Shown: piece after piece, positions 8,412-17,233 of the stretch
Numbering within the stretch: the stretch's first letter is position 1
How the letters are laid out: the number at the start of each line of letters is the position of its first letter
Source: Epidermidibacterium keratini
Lineage (GTDB): Bacteria > Actinomycetota > Actinomycetes > Mycobacteriales > Antricoccaceae
DNA: 64,000 nt
NCBI RefSeq assembly: GCF_009834025.1
Contig: NZ_CP047156.1
Location: 806,001 to 870,000 of the forward strand
Direction: 5' to 3'
Position numbers and translations under genes: made by a program
The notes under the pieces: generated by a model
What the model saw: only the letters and a program-made list of their open reading frames with translations
Database searches by the model: none
Told to the model about the DNA's origin: nothing

Positions 8412-8780
8412 ATGGAACACGTGTACGACCCTCCAAGAGAGGTCCAAGAGACTCCCGAGCCAATCGAAGATCAGGATCACGATCGTTGCCCGGAGTGCGG
8501 GCACGAGTTGGACTTGCCCCCACCTCCAACCATCCGCGCGCTTGGATCGATCGGAACGGGAATCGACATGCCCACTAGAGTTCGGTCCGCGCGAAGAGAG
8601 ACCTCGCCGATCGTGGTCCCCATCGAACGGTCGAAACCGATTGATCGAGCCAACGAGCTTGTTCGGATTGGTCAAGAAATTCGTAAGAAACGAATGCGCC
8701 CAGCGCGCGGCTTTCGCCGAAAGGTCTACCCTCTCGGTCGTCCAGGGTTTTCAACTGGAGAGAGTTACTCGAATCCCTAG
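8412..8780 (+). CDS. Small hypothetical protein with a CxxC zinc-ribbon-like motif
   Basis: A 122-residue protein, no family recognised. An acidic, proline-rich N-terminus is followed by DRCPECGHELDLPPPP (one CPxCG knuckle at about residues 27-32, usual in rubredoxin/zinc-ribbon proteins, with no second pair visible). The C-terminus is strongly basic, which suggests nucleic-acid contact or a decayed gene. An AGG about 9 bases before ATG 8412 serves as ribosome binding site. It converges with the minus-strand frame that ends at 8777. It lies among mobile-element remnants. Confidence 0.45.
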   Translation: MEHVYDPPREVQETPEPIEDQDHDRCPECGHELDLPPPPTIRALGSIGTGIDMPTRVRSARRETSPIVVPIERSKPIDRANELVRIGQEIRKKRMRPARGFRRKVYPLGRPGFSTGESYSNP

Positions 8781-9343
8781 GCGGGTGTGACGTCGATCTC
8801 CGGATCTGCGATCTCCTGCGCGATGGCTTCAAGCATTTCAATCAGTGTCTTCGTGTCACGTCGGCGGCGCGGTGACAGGAAACTTTCGTCCTGCTCGGTC
8901 ATCGATGACAATACGATCGACCCAACCGGAAGAACTCCACCGATGACAACCTCTAATTCACCAGGATCTTCTGAGGTCTGAATTTCGACATCGAACTCGT
9001 CTTCGTAGTCTGGCGGCCTGAACCACACAGGCACAGCCAGGTAGGACTTCCATCTGTCGTCGTCAACTCCGGCTGTCCAATACGTCGCGCAGCCTCTGGT
9101 GAAGGCCTGTACAGCCGCGATAGGTGAGTCTGAACGAAGGGGAGTTTTGCGAATCGTTAGCGGATCGCTCCACGTGCCTACCGAGGACGCCCAGAGGGCA
9201 AGTTCTCTGTTCGTTTCCGGGTGCCAACGCAGCCAAAGCTCGAGTTTGAGACGTTCTCCCGGCAGGCCGCCGAACTTGGTACGGATGCCCGGCTCGGCTT
9301 GAACACGGGCAGAATCGGCTCGCTTACCTAGCCTTGTCGGTCG
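8777..9343 (-). pseudogene. Protein-like frame of about 188 codons without a normal start
   Basis: From a TGA at 9346-9344 down to the TAG at 8777 this frame is open and has protein-like composition (KLELWLRWHPETNRELALWA, GVDDDRWKSYLAVPVWFRPP, GGVLPVGSIVLSSMTEQDES). The first usable codon is GTG 9034, which would leave only 85 residues and discard the tryptophan-rich half. No ATG, GTG or TTG lies between 9343 and 9035. The frame is -1 relative to the gene at 9328-9774, whose stop overlaps it by 16 bases. It may be the second half of a gene split by an indel, be expressed through a rare start such as CTG, or be reached by frameshifting. The family is not recognised. Confidence 0.5.
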
Positions 9344-9774
9344 TCACCTCGCACGGGACGGAGATCAGGAGCAGTGATTTCGGTCCGCATGTCGTCGTGG
9401 TAGATCGAGAGGCCGATGACTGAGCCTGCGAGGGCACGATCTTCCAGGTCACGGATCAGGCTGGCCGCTACCGGATCTTCCGAGAGAGACCCGGCAAGGA
9501 GGGCTATGTGAGCACGGATCACCTGTGGGCCACGCGAGACAACTGGGGTTCGTCCGTCTAGCGTGTCGAGGACCAACTGCCCGACGCCTGGATGCACCTC
9601 TACCGTGTCGGGATATCGCGCCTCAAGCATCGCAAACCATCCGGTGGCTATGACCTTGGCTGCTTCTTCGGCGTCGCAGTCGGGATGATCTCCTCGTTGC
9701 ATCGAGGAGGGGAACTTGAGCACTGGCTTGATCGAATCAGCCTTGTGATTCATGGAGTTCCGCTCATGATCCAT
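9328..9774 (-). CDS. Hypothetical protein, possibly the first half of a split gene
   Basis: A 148-residue soluble protein of unknown family. Recognisable stretches are CDAEEAAKVIATGWFAMLEA, VGQLVLDTLDGRTPVVSRGP and IYHDDMRTEITAPDLRPV; the composition is acidic. ATG 9774 lies inside a perfect palindrome (9773-9786); ATG 9753 (MNHKADS) is an alternative about 7 codons on. Its stop overlaps the beginning of the startless frame 8777-9343, which lies -1 to it, so the two may be one gene broken by a frameshift, or a coupled pair. Confidence 0.5.
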   Translation of the reverse strand: MDHERNSMNHKADSIKPVLKFPSSMQRGDHPDCDAEEAAKVIATGWFAMLEARYPDTVEVHPGVGQLVLDTLDGRTPVVSRGPQVIRAHIALLAGSLSEDPVAASLIRDLEDRALAGSVIGLSIYHDDMRTEITAPDLRPVRGDDRQG

Positions 9775-9786
9775 CTAGCACTAGAT
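9773..9786. promoter_or_regulatory. Perfect 14-base palindrome at a start codon
   Basis: ATCTAG, CA, CTAGAT (plus strand) covers the start codon of the minus-strand gene at 9774. It also sits directly at the edge of the recombinase-element remnant that begins about 9790. It could be an operator or a junction scar. Confidence 0.35.
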
Positions 9787-9789
9787 TAG

Positions 9790-10563
9790 CACACCTGTGC
9801 GCGTACCGACGTCACGTTCGACGAAGCGCTGCGGGTGGCTGAGCTGCAGGCCACGCTGCTGCACGAGCTCATTGGAGGCGGCGAGGGCATTATCGAGGCC
9901 GCCATTGCTGACCTGCCGCGTATCCGCATCGTTCGTGAAGCCATCGCCAGCATCGGCAGCAGTCACTGGATCCTGGAGGCGGCGAAGGTCTACCGGCGGA
10001 TTGAGGAAAAGTCCCCGGAGACGGCCGAAAACCCGCCAAACGGAGAATCGGTCTCCCTCGCGGAAGACCGATTCTTGAAACCCCGATTAGCCTACGTGCT
10101 GTTGGCCGGTGGTTTGAGTAAGACACTCATGGTGGCCCTATCGAGTGTTGATACAAACAAATGGACACCTCTGTTGGCGCGGGACTGGGAGCCCTCCCCG
10201 TCGGCTCAACCTGCGCCTGACTATGAACGAAGGGGCCCACTTCGTCAACGGCAAAAACGCCTGACCCCTGAGCAGGTCGCAGCGATGGCCGAGCGCTACC
10301 GCGAGGGCGCCAACGTCAACGAGCTCGCTGCTGAGTTCCGGTGCGCTCGGCAAACAGTGGCCCTCCGGTTGAAGGAGCACGGGGTGGTCATGCGCAACCA
10401 GCCTGCTACTGCCGAGGAGATCGCCCGGGTCATCGAGCTGTACGCATCGGGCCTCTCCCTGGTCGGTGTCGCCGAGCGCACCCGGTTCTCACCGAAGTCG
10501 GTGCTGAATTACCTGCGGGCCGAAGGCGTCCAGCTGCGGGACACTCACGGTCGAGACCGCTAG
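9790..10563 (+). pseudogene. Deleted ImmA/IrrE-recombinase remnant fused to a two-HTH module
   Basis: One frame joins three pieces. From 9797, VTFDEALRVAELQATLLHEL and AAIADLPRIRIVREAIASIG match the N-terminal half of the intact ImmA/IrrE protein at 28655 (SFAEALRTAELQAALLHECL; AAIANLPRIRIARETLASVG). It stops at SSHW and switches to LEAAKVYRRI...RLAYVLLAGGLSKTLMV, which matches the last 50 residues of the intact recombinase (ITEAATVYRRI...LSDVLLASGLSKNVMV). So an internal deletion of about 2 kb relative to the intact element removed the HEXXH motif and nearly all of the recombinase. The rest (about 10240-10563) holds two HTH motifs ending RDTHGRDR, a tail seen in resolvase-like DNA-binding domains. 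No start precedes it (TAG at 9787). Confidence 0.7.
10044..10075 (+). terminator. Hairpin in recombinase-remnant tail
   Basis: Arms AGAATCGGTCT and AGACCGATTCT pair perfectly over 11 bp around a 10-base loop, followed by TGAAA. It corresponds in position and partly in sequence to the hairpin at 30926-30959 in the intact recombinase gene. Confidence 0.5.
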
Positions 10564-10569
10564 GGGCAG

Positions 10570-13410
10570 TTACGGGGCCTCGGTCGCACGTAGTGCTGCC
10601 ACTCGCTGGTCAAGATCCACCTCGCCGCGTTCGCCCATCTCGTTCATTAGTGCGATCGCGTCCTGAGTCAACTGATCGTCGCCCGCATCCATCGCTGCGG
10701 CAAGTACTGGAGCGAGCGCATGATGGGTCAGATCCCAGTGGTCCCGGTGGTGCGTTTCAGCGGGCTTCAGCAGGAGTCGAAGGACCTCGAGTGCGTCCTG
10801 CGGATGCGCAGGTGCCGCTTCCGCCAGCTGTTCGCCGATCATCCCGTGTGTTTCGAGCTCTGGATCGAGCGAGATGGCTTGCTTGAGGCGGGTCAACCAC
10901 CAATCCGCCCCGAACTTGCCACACGTGACAAACCAGTAGAAGTCCATGAGTTCGGCGCTGTCCTCGGGGTGTCCTGCCACGTGCGCAGCCCGCTCGTCCC
11001 AAAGTTCCGCGAGGCGGTCCCGGAACACGTCGTCCACCTTGTCGGCCCGAAGGAAGCTCCATGCAACGTGGCCGATCGCGTCGCCTCGCACGTCAGCAGG
11101 TGCGACTGAATAGAACGCCACGCGCAGCGGGTCGGCGTGATCGATGTGGCCTCGGATAACCGCCTGAACGACCCATTGGCCGATTCGGGCTTTCGGAGTG
11201 TCCTGATCGCCCCACCCGACGGCGATCTCGTCGGCTTCTCCGAGGGCGGCGATCATCGATCCGCTCAGACGCCGGTACAGCGCCGGGTGGTAGTAGTGCA
11301 TCGCAATCGCCGTGGTCAGCGCGATCTGCTGCCCGCGGTCGAGTGACGCTTCCGACCCGAAGTAGGTCTCGAAGTGCATGTCCAGCCATTCGGGGGCACG
11401 GTCATGGAGGCGCCCGAGGGCCTCCCCAACTACCGCCCGCGATGCGCCGCGCGGGTCCTGTCGGCCAAGTTCGCGTTCAAGGGACTCTGCGGCCGATGCG
11501 TACCAACTAGCCGCCGGTCCGTGGGTAACAAGGTGCAGGAGTCCGCGAACCATGTTTGGCCACTGCCAATTCAACGACGTGGTGAGCGGATCCATGCCGG
11601 ACTCGTTCGAAGACTCGTAATTGGCGTAGTCATTCCACGCGACTTCGTCTTCTGAGGTCTCGATGAGGAGACTCGCGATCTGCCTGAGAGCGTCCGCCGG
11701 GATCCGGTCACTGCTCTTGACCTTCGCGAACTCTTCGAGGATTCCTACCGCCGCTTGCTTGGCTCCCCGGAAGTCTGCGTCGTCGTCGAGGCGCCCCCCC
11801 TCGACGGGAAAGTCGGACGCGTATCCGTGGCTGACTACGTAGGAGACCGCCGCGACCACAGCCCCCCATGGAAGGTCGAGGTCCGCCTTAAATGCGGCCT
11901 CCCAGCCGCTCAGCACAGCCCGGATATAGGTCGGGCGCAGCCGCTCAGCGAAACCGGTTGCGTCGCCGAGCGCAAGGGGGTTCGCCGTAAGCACAGCGCT
12001 CAGGACCCGGCCTTGGCCTTCGTGTGACGGTTCCGCAGTCCACCGATCACCCGAGTCGTGCCAGCTCTCTAGGTGTGCAAGCAGCTCGGTCGGGCTCATG
12101 GCAGCCATGGCGTCTTGGTCGAGCGGGCTGTTCGGCCCTGTCCACGATGTCATTTCGAATGCGGGCGCAAGGGGACGCTCGATGACACCGCGAGATGCGT
12201 CGAGATCGTCGAGCTGAGCTTGCAGCACCGGAGGCAGATGATCCCGCCCAATTCCCGCGAGCACTTGGTGCCGCCAGGTCTCGTCCCAGCGCTGAAGCGA
12301 CTCATCGATCGACTCGCTGCTTTCGCCGCGGTCAGCCATGTTCTTGCGAATGCGTGCCGACGAGTCGGCGGTGAAGTGACCCTCGTTGATCACTTCGACA
12401 AGTACGTCGGCAGCTGAGCGTGCGACAAGCGCCTTTGCTAGCGCGACGAACTCAAGACGCGCGCCCTGATCACGACACAGCGGCTTGGCCAGCAAATCTC
12501 CACCCATCGAAACCAGCTTCCTCACGAGGTGCGGGTCAGCGGCTTCTTCGAGCGCGTGGGCCATCGAGTACATCGCGATGCGCTGCGCAATAAGGATTTC
12601 GTTCTTCTCGAAGAGTCGCCACGTCGTGTCGGGATCAGTGCCGAAGTCGCGCTTCGCCAAGTCGCGCACGCAGTCGATCAGTGCATCTTCGATGTCCCGA
12701 TGCCCATCGCCACGAGTGGCCACAGTTGACCGACTGAAGCCACTGTGGTCGAAGGTGTCGCTGACGGACTTCTTGATCCGCTCGTACTGAGTCAGCCACG
12801 GCAGGACGGTCTTCAGCCCATTGCTCCCGAGGGCATTGGCCACGCGCGGGAGTTCATGGGAGTACCAGTAGGCCTTGAGCTCGACGACTGGGTCCCGTGC
12901 GTCGTCCTCAGCGTCACGTGGCCGGAACAAGGTGTTGGCGAAGGTGATGCCGTACTTTTGCCCACCTTCCAGAAGGTTGACGGCAAACGAAACCAGGTCT
13001 CGCGGGTCCGTCCTCCAGCCAAGCCCTCCCGCCTCGGTCCAGGCCTGGACAAGCGGCTTTAGGCGAGCCGCCTGGTCTGCGGGAACCTTCGCGCCGATGA
13101 CGAACGCCGCCCTACGCACCCAAGAGTTTGCAGTCGATTCAAGGCTGAGAAGGACGTCGATGACCTGGCTTGGGGCTTCTTCAGCCACGTTCAGCAGGTA
13201 GCTGACTTCTGGCCAGAAGACGTCCTTGATGTAGCCGTCGCCGGTCGCCTCGGGCTCAGGCGGATTCGTGAATACGTTGAGGTCAGCTAGCGGCTTCACC
13301 CAGTTCGGGTTCTTGAGACCTTCATAGAACACCCTCCGAAGTTGATAGGTCGTCAACCGACGGACAGCTGCCTCCACCTCCGCGGTCGTCGGTACGGCGT
13401 AGTCGCTCAT
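10570..13410 (-). CDS. Large uncharacterised protein coupled to the type I R-M operon
   Basis: A 946-residue soluble protein with no signal peptide or membrane segment. The sequence is rich in Leu/Ala/Trp helices. An N-terminal stretch (FWPEVSYLLNVAEEAP and WVRRAAFVIGAKVPADQAAR, about residues 66-118) has the look of HEAT-like helical repeats found in large bacterial defence proteins. No Walker A, HEXXH, HNH or PD-ExK motif was seen by eye. The start ATG overlaps the stop of the 222-residue gene upstream (ATGA), so it is the fifth and last gene of the hsdM-hsdS-hsdR operon. The coupling suggests a partner or safeguard of restriction, such as an effector scaffold, but the activity is unknown. 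It ends 6 bases from the convergent remnant at 10563. Confidence 0.8.
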   Translation of the reverse strand: MSDYAVPTTAEVEAAVRRLTTYQLRRVFYEGLKNPNWVKPLADLNVFTNPPEPEATGDGYIKDVFWPEVSYLLNVAEEAPSQVIDVLLSLESTANSWVRRAAFVIGAKVPADQAARLKPLVQAWTEAGGLGWRTDPRDLVSFAVNLLEGGQKYGITFANTLFRPRDAEDDARDPVVELKAYWYSHELPRVANALGSNGLKTVLPWLTQYERIKKSVSDTFDHSGFSRSTVATRGDGHRDIEDALIDCVRDLAKRDFGTDPDTTWRLFEKNEILIAQRIAMYSMAHALEEAADPHLVRKLVSMGGDLLAKPLCRDQGARLEFVALAKALVARSAADVLVEVINEGHFTADSSARIRKNMADRGESSESIDESLQRWDETWRHQVLAGIGRDHLPPVLQAQLDDLDASRGVIERPLAPAFEMTSWTGPNSPLDQDAMAAMSPTELLAHLESWHDSGDRWTAEPSHEGQGRVLSAVLTANPLALGDATGFAERLRPTYIRAVLSGWEAAFKADLDLPWGAVVAAVSYVVSHGYASDFPVEGGRLDDDADFRGAKQAAVGILEEFAKVKSSDRIPADALRQIASLLIETSEDEVAWNDYANYESSNESGMDPLTTSLNWQWPNMVRGLLHLVTHGPAASWYASAAESLERELGRQDPRGASRAVVGEALGRLHDRAPEWLDMHFETYFGSEASLDRGQQIALTTAIAMHYYHPALYRRLSGSMIAALGEADEIAVGWGDQDTPKARIGQWVVQAVIRGHIDHADPLRVAFYSVAPADVRGDAIGHVAWSFLRADKVDDVFRDRLAELWDERAAHVAGHPEDSAELMDFYWFVTCGKFGADWWLTRLKQAISLDPELETHGMIGEQLAEAAPAHPQDALEVLRLLLKPAETHHRDHWDLTHHALAPVLAAAMDAGDDQLTQDAIALMNEMGERGEVDLDQRVAALRATEAP

Positions 13411-14075
13411 GACTGGGCCTCTACAGTCTTCCGATTTGCGGAGGTGAGGATGTCCTCGATGAGGCTCTTGTTCTCGAAGAAGGCCGATCTCATGGCGTCG
13501 ACGTGGTCGTCGAAGATGCCGATCTTCGCCGCAAGCTCCTCATCGGTCGGCAAGTCGGCCTCGGACTTGTCCCTCAAATGGCCCCACCTGACGAAATATT
13601 CACTCAGGTCACGCCACTCCTTGACGGCAGGTGCCTTGGGATTTCCATCATCTGTGAGGAAGGCGGCAAGAGAACTCAGACGACGTCGATCCTCGTAACT
13701 CGCCGTATCGATGAGCCGCGACAGCGCCATCGCTGCTGGCTTCGGCACGGGGACGTTTTCGGCTTCTTGAGTCAGATCCATGTCCGGGTGGTCGATGCGC
13801 AGTTGCGGGAGAGCGCGCACCTGGACTGACGCCGGGACGTAACCATCGACCTCGTCCTGGCTTGCAGCCCCTTTGCCGAGAAGAGCTGCGGTTGGGAGTC
13901 GATTCATGACCTCTCTCATCGAGTGGCAGATGAGCAAGATCCTTGTCCGCTCGTGACCAGCGTCCGGCTTCGCGCCCAGCATTGATGTTGCAGCGCGATA
14001 TGTGCTGGCGAGGTCGGGCTTCTTATCCTCCAGCCAGTCGGCGATCGCTTGGCGCCGGGCGTCGCCCGCGTTCAT
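13407..14075 (-). CDS. Uncharacterised protein coupled to hsdR
   Basis: A 222-residue, mostly helical, soluble protein with no recognised family. Notable stretches are ARRQAIADWLEDKKPDLAST at the N-terminus, RTRILLICHSMREVMNRLP (about residues 43-61) and LSEYFVRWGHLRDKSE. The His- and Arg-bearing helices recall small HEPN-like helical proteins, but the diagnostic RxxxxH spacing is not present, so I do not assign that. Its ATG overlaps the hsdR stop (TGATG) and its stop overlaps the next start (ATGA), so its expression is tied to restriction subunit synthesis. Confidence 0.78.
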   Translation of the reverse strand: MNAGDARRQAIADWLEDKKPDLASTYRAATSMLGAKPDAGHERTRILLICHSMREVMNRLPTAALLGKGAASQDEVDGYVPASVQVRALPQLRIDHPDMDLTQEAENVPVPKPAAMALSRLIDTASYEDRRRLSSLAAFLTDDGNPKAPAVKEWRDLSEYFVRWGHLRDKSEADLPTDEELAAKIGIFDDHVDAMRSAFFENKSLIEDILTSANRKTVEAQS

Positions 14076-17000
14076 CAGTCGCCCGATCCTGCGCTCAGCC
14101 CGAAGAAGCGGTCGAAGAACTCCCCAAGGCGGGTAAGCACGCGCTGCTTCTTCTCGCCGTGGCTGCCGCCTGCGGAGAAGCGGGAGGCGGGCGGAAGGAT
14201 CTTGGTGATCGCGGTGCCGGTGGTTGGGATCGAGCCGTCGCGGAAGGCATGGTCGACGAACGCTCGTGTCTCGTCAGGCTTGAGGTTCTCGTCGGTGATG
14301 ATCGCCTCGAGCTCGGCGGTGCGCTGGGCTTGGATGTAGGCGCGCCATTCCTCGTCGATCTCGCCTGATGCGGAGACACGGTCGACGAAGTCGAGAATGA
14401 GGTCCTTCTTGTTGCGCAGGGTCGGGCTGGAATCGACGGAGCGCTGGATGTCCATGAGGGCCGACATTTCCTTGTCGGCTCCGTTGCCTCGCGCTTCGCG
14501 CCACTTGGCGACGAGCATGAGGATGTAGTCAACGTTGATCTCGACCTGCTTGATCAGCTCGATCTCGAAGACGACGTCATCGTTGATCGCTTCCTTCTCG
14601 CTCTCGCCTTCCCTGCGGAACTCGGCGTAGAGGTTGAGGTAGATGCTGCGGTAGTCCTGCATCTGGCGGGCGGTGATGATTTCGTTGCCTGCGAAGTCGT
14701 CGAACGACGTCAGGATGTTCTGCAGGCGCAGGATCGCGCCGAGGAGGGCGATGAACTCCTTCTGCGCGGTCTCGCCAACGATCGGCTCACCCAGCGGGAA
14801 CTTCTTCAACAACTCGGTGGCCCTGTCGGCGTACTCGTCGTAGTACTCGGCGTATGGCTTGAGCAGCACAATGCCGCGGGCGTCCTTGTTGCCGAACAGG
14901 GCGATGGCGTCGTTGGTCTCTTCCTCCAGGTCACGGAAGGAGACGATGTTGCCGTAGGTCTTGACCGAGTTGAGGATGCGGTTGGTGCGCGAGTAGGCCT
15001 GGATCAAGCCGTGGTTCACGAGCCGCTTGTCGACGAACAACGTGTTCATCGTGGTGGCGTCGAAGCCGGTCAGGAACATATTGACCACGATGACGAGGTC
15101 GATCTCGCGGTTCTTCAGCCGGAGCGACAGGTCCTTGTAGTAGTTCTGGAACTTGTCGGCCGAGGTGTCGTAGCTGGTGCCGAAGAGCTTGTTGTAGTCC
15201 TTGATCGCCTCGTCGAGGAAGTCGCGTGAGGACTGGTCGAGTGAGCTGGTTTCGAAGCCTTCTTCGTCGAGGTAGTCGTCGCCGACGTCCTCGTTCGCGG
15301 CGTAGGAGAAGATCGTGGCGACCTTGAGGCGCTGGTCGGGCAGGAGGTCTTCCTGCTGCTTCTTGAACTCCAGGTAGTAGCGCTTCGCGGCCTCGATTGA
15401 CGCGGTGGCGAAGATGGCGTTGAAGCCCTTCACGCGGCTGGCCTGCTTGAGCTCGGAGACCTTGTTGCGGCTGCCGACCACGTCCGCGACGTTGGTCACC
15501 ACCGCGTAGTCGTACCCCTGTGTCCGCTTGGTCTTCTGCTCGAAGTGCTCGAGCGTGTAAGCGGTGACCTGGCGGAGGCGCTCCGGGTCGAGGAGCGCTC
15601 GCTCGGTATCGATGGCACTGACCTGCTTGTCGCCGACGCTGTCGGGCACCTTGACGGTGTTGACGTAGTCGATGCGGAACGGCAGGACGTTCTTGTCGTT
15701 GATCGCGTCCACGATCGTGTAGGTGTGGATCGCCATCTGGTGATCCGCAGGCGGGCAGCCCGCGGGGTCGCCGTGCTGGTAGCAGCCGAACGCTTGCGGC
15801 GTGGTGCGTAGGCTCGGGTTGCCGCCGCTGGATGAGTTGACCGCGAAGATCGGCGTGCCGGTGAACCCGAAGATGTTGTATCGCTTGAACGACTTCGTGA
15901 TCGCGGTGTGCATGTCGCCGAACTGGGACCGGTGACACTCGTCGAAGATCAGGACGATGTGGCCGTCGTAGATCGCGTGGCCCTTGTTCGCGTTGATGAA
16001 CGTCGCAAGCTTCTGGATCGTGGTGATGATGATCTTCGCGCTCGGATCCTCGAGCTGCTTCTTCAGCACTGAGGTCGAGGTGTTGGAGTTGGCCGCGCCC
16101 TTCTCGAAGCGGTCGTACTCGCGCATGGTCTGGTAGTCGAGATCCTTGCGGTCGACCACGAACAGCACCTTGTCGACGCTTTCCATCCGTGACGCGAGTT
16201 GCGCGGTCTTGAATGAGGTCAGCGTCTTGCCGGACCCGGTCGTGTGCCAGACGTAGCCGCCCGCGCTGACGGTGCCGAGCTGCTTGTAGTTCGTGGCGAT
16301 CTCGATCTTCTGGATCACCCGCTCGGTGGCGACGATCTGGTACGGACGCATCACCAGCAGAAGCCGGTCGGCGGTGAGTACGCAGTACTTCGTCAGGACG
16401 TTGAGCAGCGAGTGCTTCGCGAAGAAGGTCTTGGTGAAGCCGGTCAGGTCTTGGATCGGGCGGTTCGCAGCGTCGGCCCACCAAGAGGTGAACTCGAACG
16501 AGTTCGAGGTCTTCTTGCCGCGATTGGCGCCCGTCGCTTCCTTCACGTGCTGGAAGCGCGTGGTGTTCGAGTAGTACTTGGTGAGCGTGCCGTTGCTGAT
16601 CACGAACAGCTGGACGTACTCAAAGAGGCCGGAGCCTGCCCAAAAGCTGTCGCGTTGGTACCGGTCGATCTGGTTGAACGCCTCGCGGATGTCGACGCCT
16701 CGTCGCTTGAGCTCTACATGGACGAGCGGGAGTCCATTGACAAGAATCGTGACGTCGTAGCGGTTGGAGCGGCGCGCCCCGCCGTCGCCTTGCCCGATCT
16801 CGTACTGGTTGATGACCTGCAGCCGGTTGTTGTGGATGTTGGTCTTGTCGATGAGCTGGACGTTCTTGGTCGTCCCGTCGTCGCGCTTCAGAACCTGGAC
16901 ATGGTCCTCTTGGATGCGGACCGTCTTCTCGACGATGCCGTCGTTCGCTCCGGCGACCTTCTCGCTGAAGAACCGTTCCCACTCGGTATCGCTGAACGTG

Positions 17001-17233
17001 ATCCCGTTCAGTGCTTCCAACTGGGAACGGAGGTTCGCGACAAGCTGCGCCTCGGTCGTGATCGGGAGGTAGTCGAACGCCTGCCCCTGCAGAAGCTTGA
17101 CCAGCTCGCGCTCTAGATCGGCCTCAGACTGGTACGAGGTCGCAGACGCCGCGTCCGGCACGAACTCAGCAACAACCGTGCTCTCAGAGGACACGGCGAT
17201 CGGCTCGTAGCGCATCACCTTCGACTCGCTCAT
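14075..17233 (-). CDS. hsdR: Type I restriction enzyme, HsdR endonuclease/translocase subunit
   Basis: A 1052-residue motor and nuclease subunit of a type I restriction-modification complex. It cleaves unmodified DNA after ATP-driven translocation. The PD-(D/E)xK nuclease lies near the N-terminus (Asp160 in RYDVTILVNG; Glu174 and Lys176 in HVELKRRG), with a following QxxxY motif (Gln188-Tyr192). The SF2 helicase motor has Walker A TGSGKT (332-337), DECH box (431-434), FGFTGTP (456-461) and late motifs FLTGFD and QAYSRTNR. All key residues are present, so it should be active. Its ATG overlaps the hsdS stop and its stop overlaps the next gene, so HsdR is translated third in the operon, after the protective methylase subunits. 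Confidence 0.96.
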   Translation of the reverse strand: MSESKVMRYEPIAVSSESTVVAEFVPDAASATSYQSEADLERELVKLLQGQAFDYLPITTEAQLVANLRSQLEALNGITFSDTEWERFFSEKVAGANDGIVEKTVRIQEDHVQVLKRDDGTTKNVQLIDKTNIHNNRLQVINQYEIGQGDGGARRSNRYDVTILVNGLPLVHVELKRRGVDIREAFNQIDRYQRDSFWAGSGLFEYVQLFVISNGTLTKYYSNTTRFQHVKEATGANRGKKTSNSFEFTSWWADAANRPIQDLTGFTKTFFAKHSLLNVLTKYCVLTADRLLLVMRPYQIVATERVIQKIEIATNYKQLGTVSAGGYVWHTTGSGKTLTSFKTAQLASRMESVDKVLFVVDRKDLDYQTMREYDRFEKGAANSNTSTSVLKKQLEDPSAKIIITTIQKLATFINANKGHAIYDGHIVLIFDECHRSQFGDMHTAITKSFKRYNIFGFTGTPIFAVNSSSGGNPSLRTTPQAFGCYQHGDPAGCPPADHQMAIHTYTIVDAINDKNVLPFRIDYVNTVKVPDSVGDKQVSAIDTERALLDPERLRQVTAYTLEHFEQKTKRTQGYDYAVVTNVADVVGSRNKVSELKQASRVKGFNAIFATASIEAAKRYYLEFKKQQEDLLPDQRLKVATIFSYAANEDVGDDYLDEEGFETSSLDQSSRDFLDEAIKDYNKLFGTSYDTSADKFQNYYKDLSLRLKNREIDLVIVVNMFLTGFDATTMNTLFVDKRLVNHGLIQAYSRTNRILNSVKTYGNIVSFRDLEEETNDAIALFGNKDARGIVLLKPYAEYYDEYADRATELLKKFPLGEPIVGETAQKEFIALLGAILRLQNILTSFDDFAGNEIITARQMQDYRSIYLNLYAEFRREGESEKEAINDDVVFEIELIKQVEINVDYILMLVAKWREARGNGADKEMSALMDIQRSVDSSPTLRNKKDLILDFVDRVSASGEIDEEWRAYIQAQRTAELEAIITDENLKPDETRAFVDHAFRDGSIPTTGTAITKILPPASRFSAGGSHGEKKQRVLTRLGEFFDRFFGLSAGSGD

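Noticed and set aside
13407-14075. HEPN ribonuclease assignment for the hsdR-linked 222-aa protein
   Set aside because: It is helical and has conserved-looking Arg and His residues, but the RxxxxH spacing that defines HEPN nucleases is not found.
14931-16484. A 517-codon minus-strand frame inside hsdR
   Set aside because: It is Arg/Pro-rich and lies in another frame of a gene with complete restriction-motor motifs.
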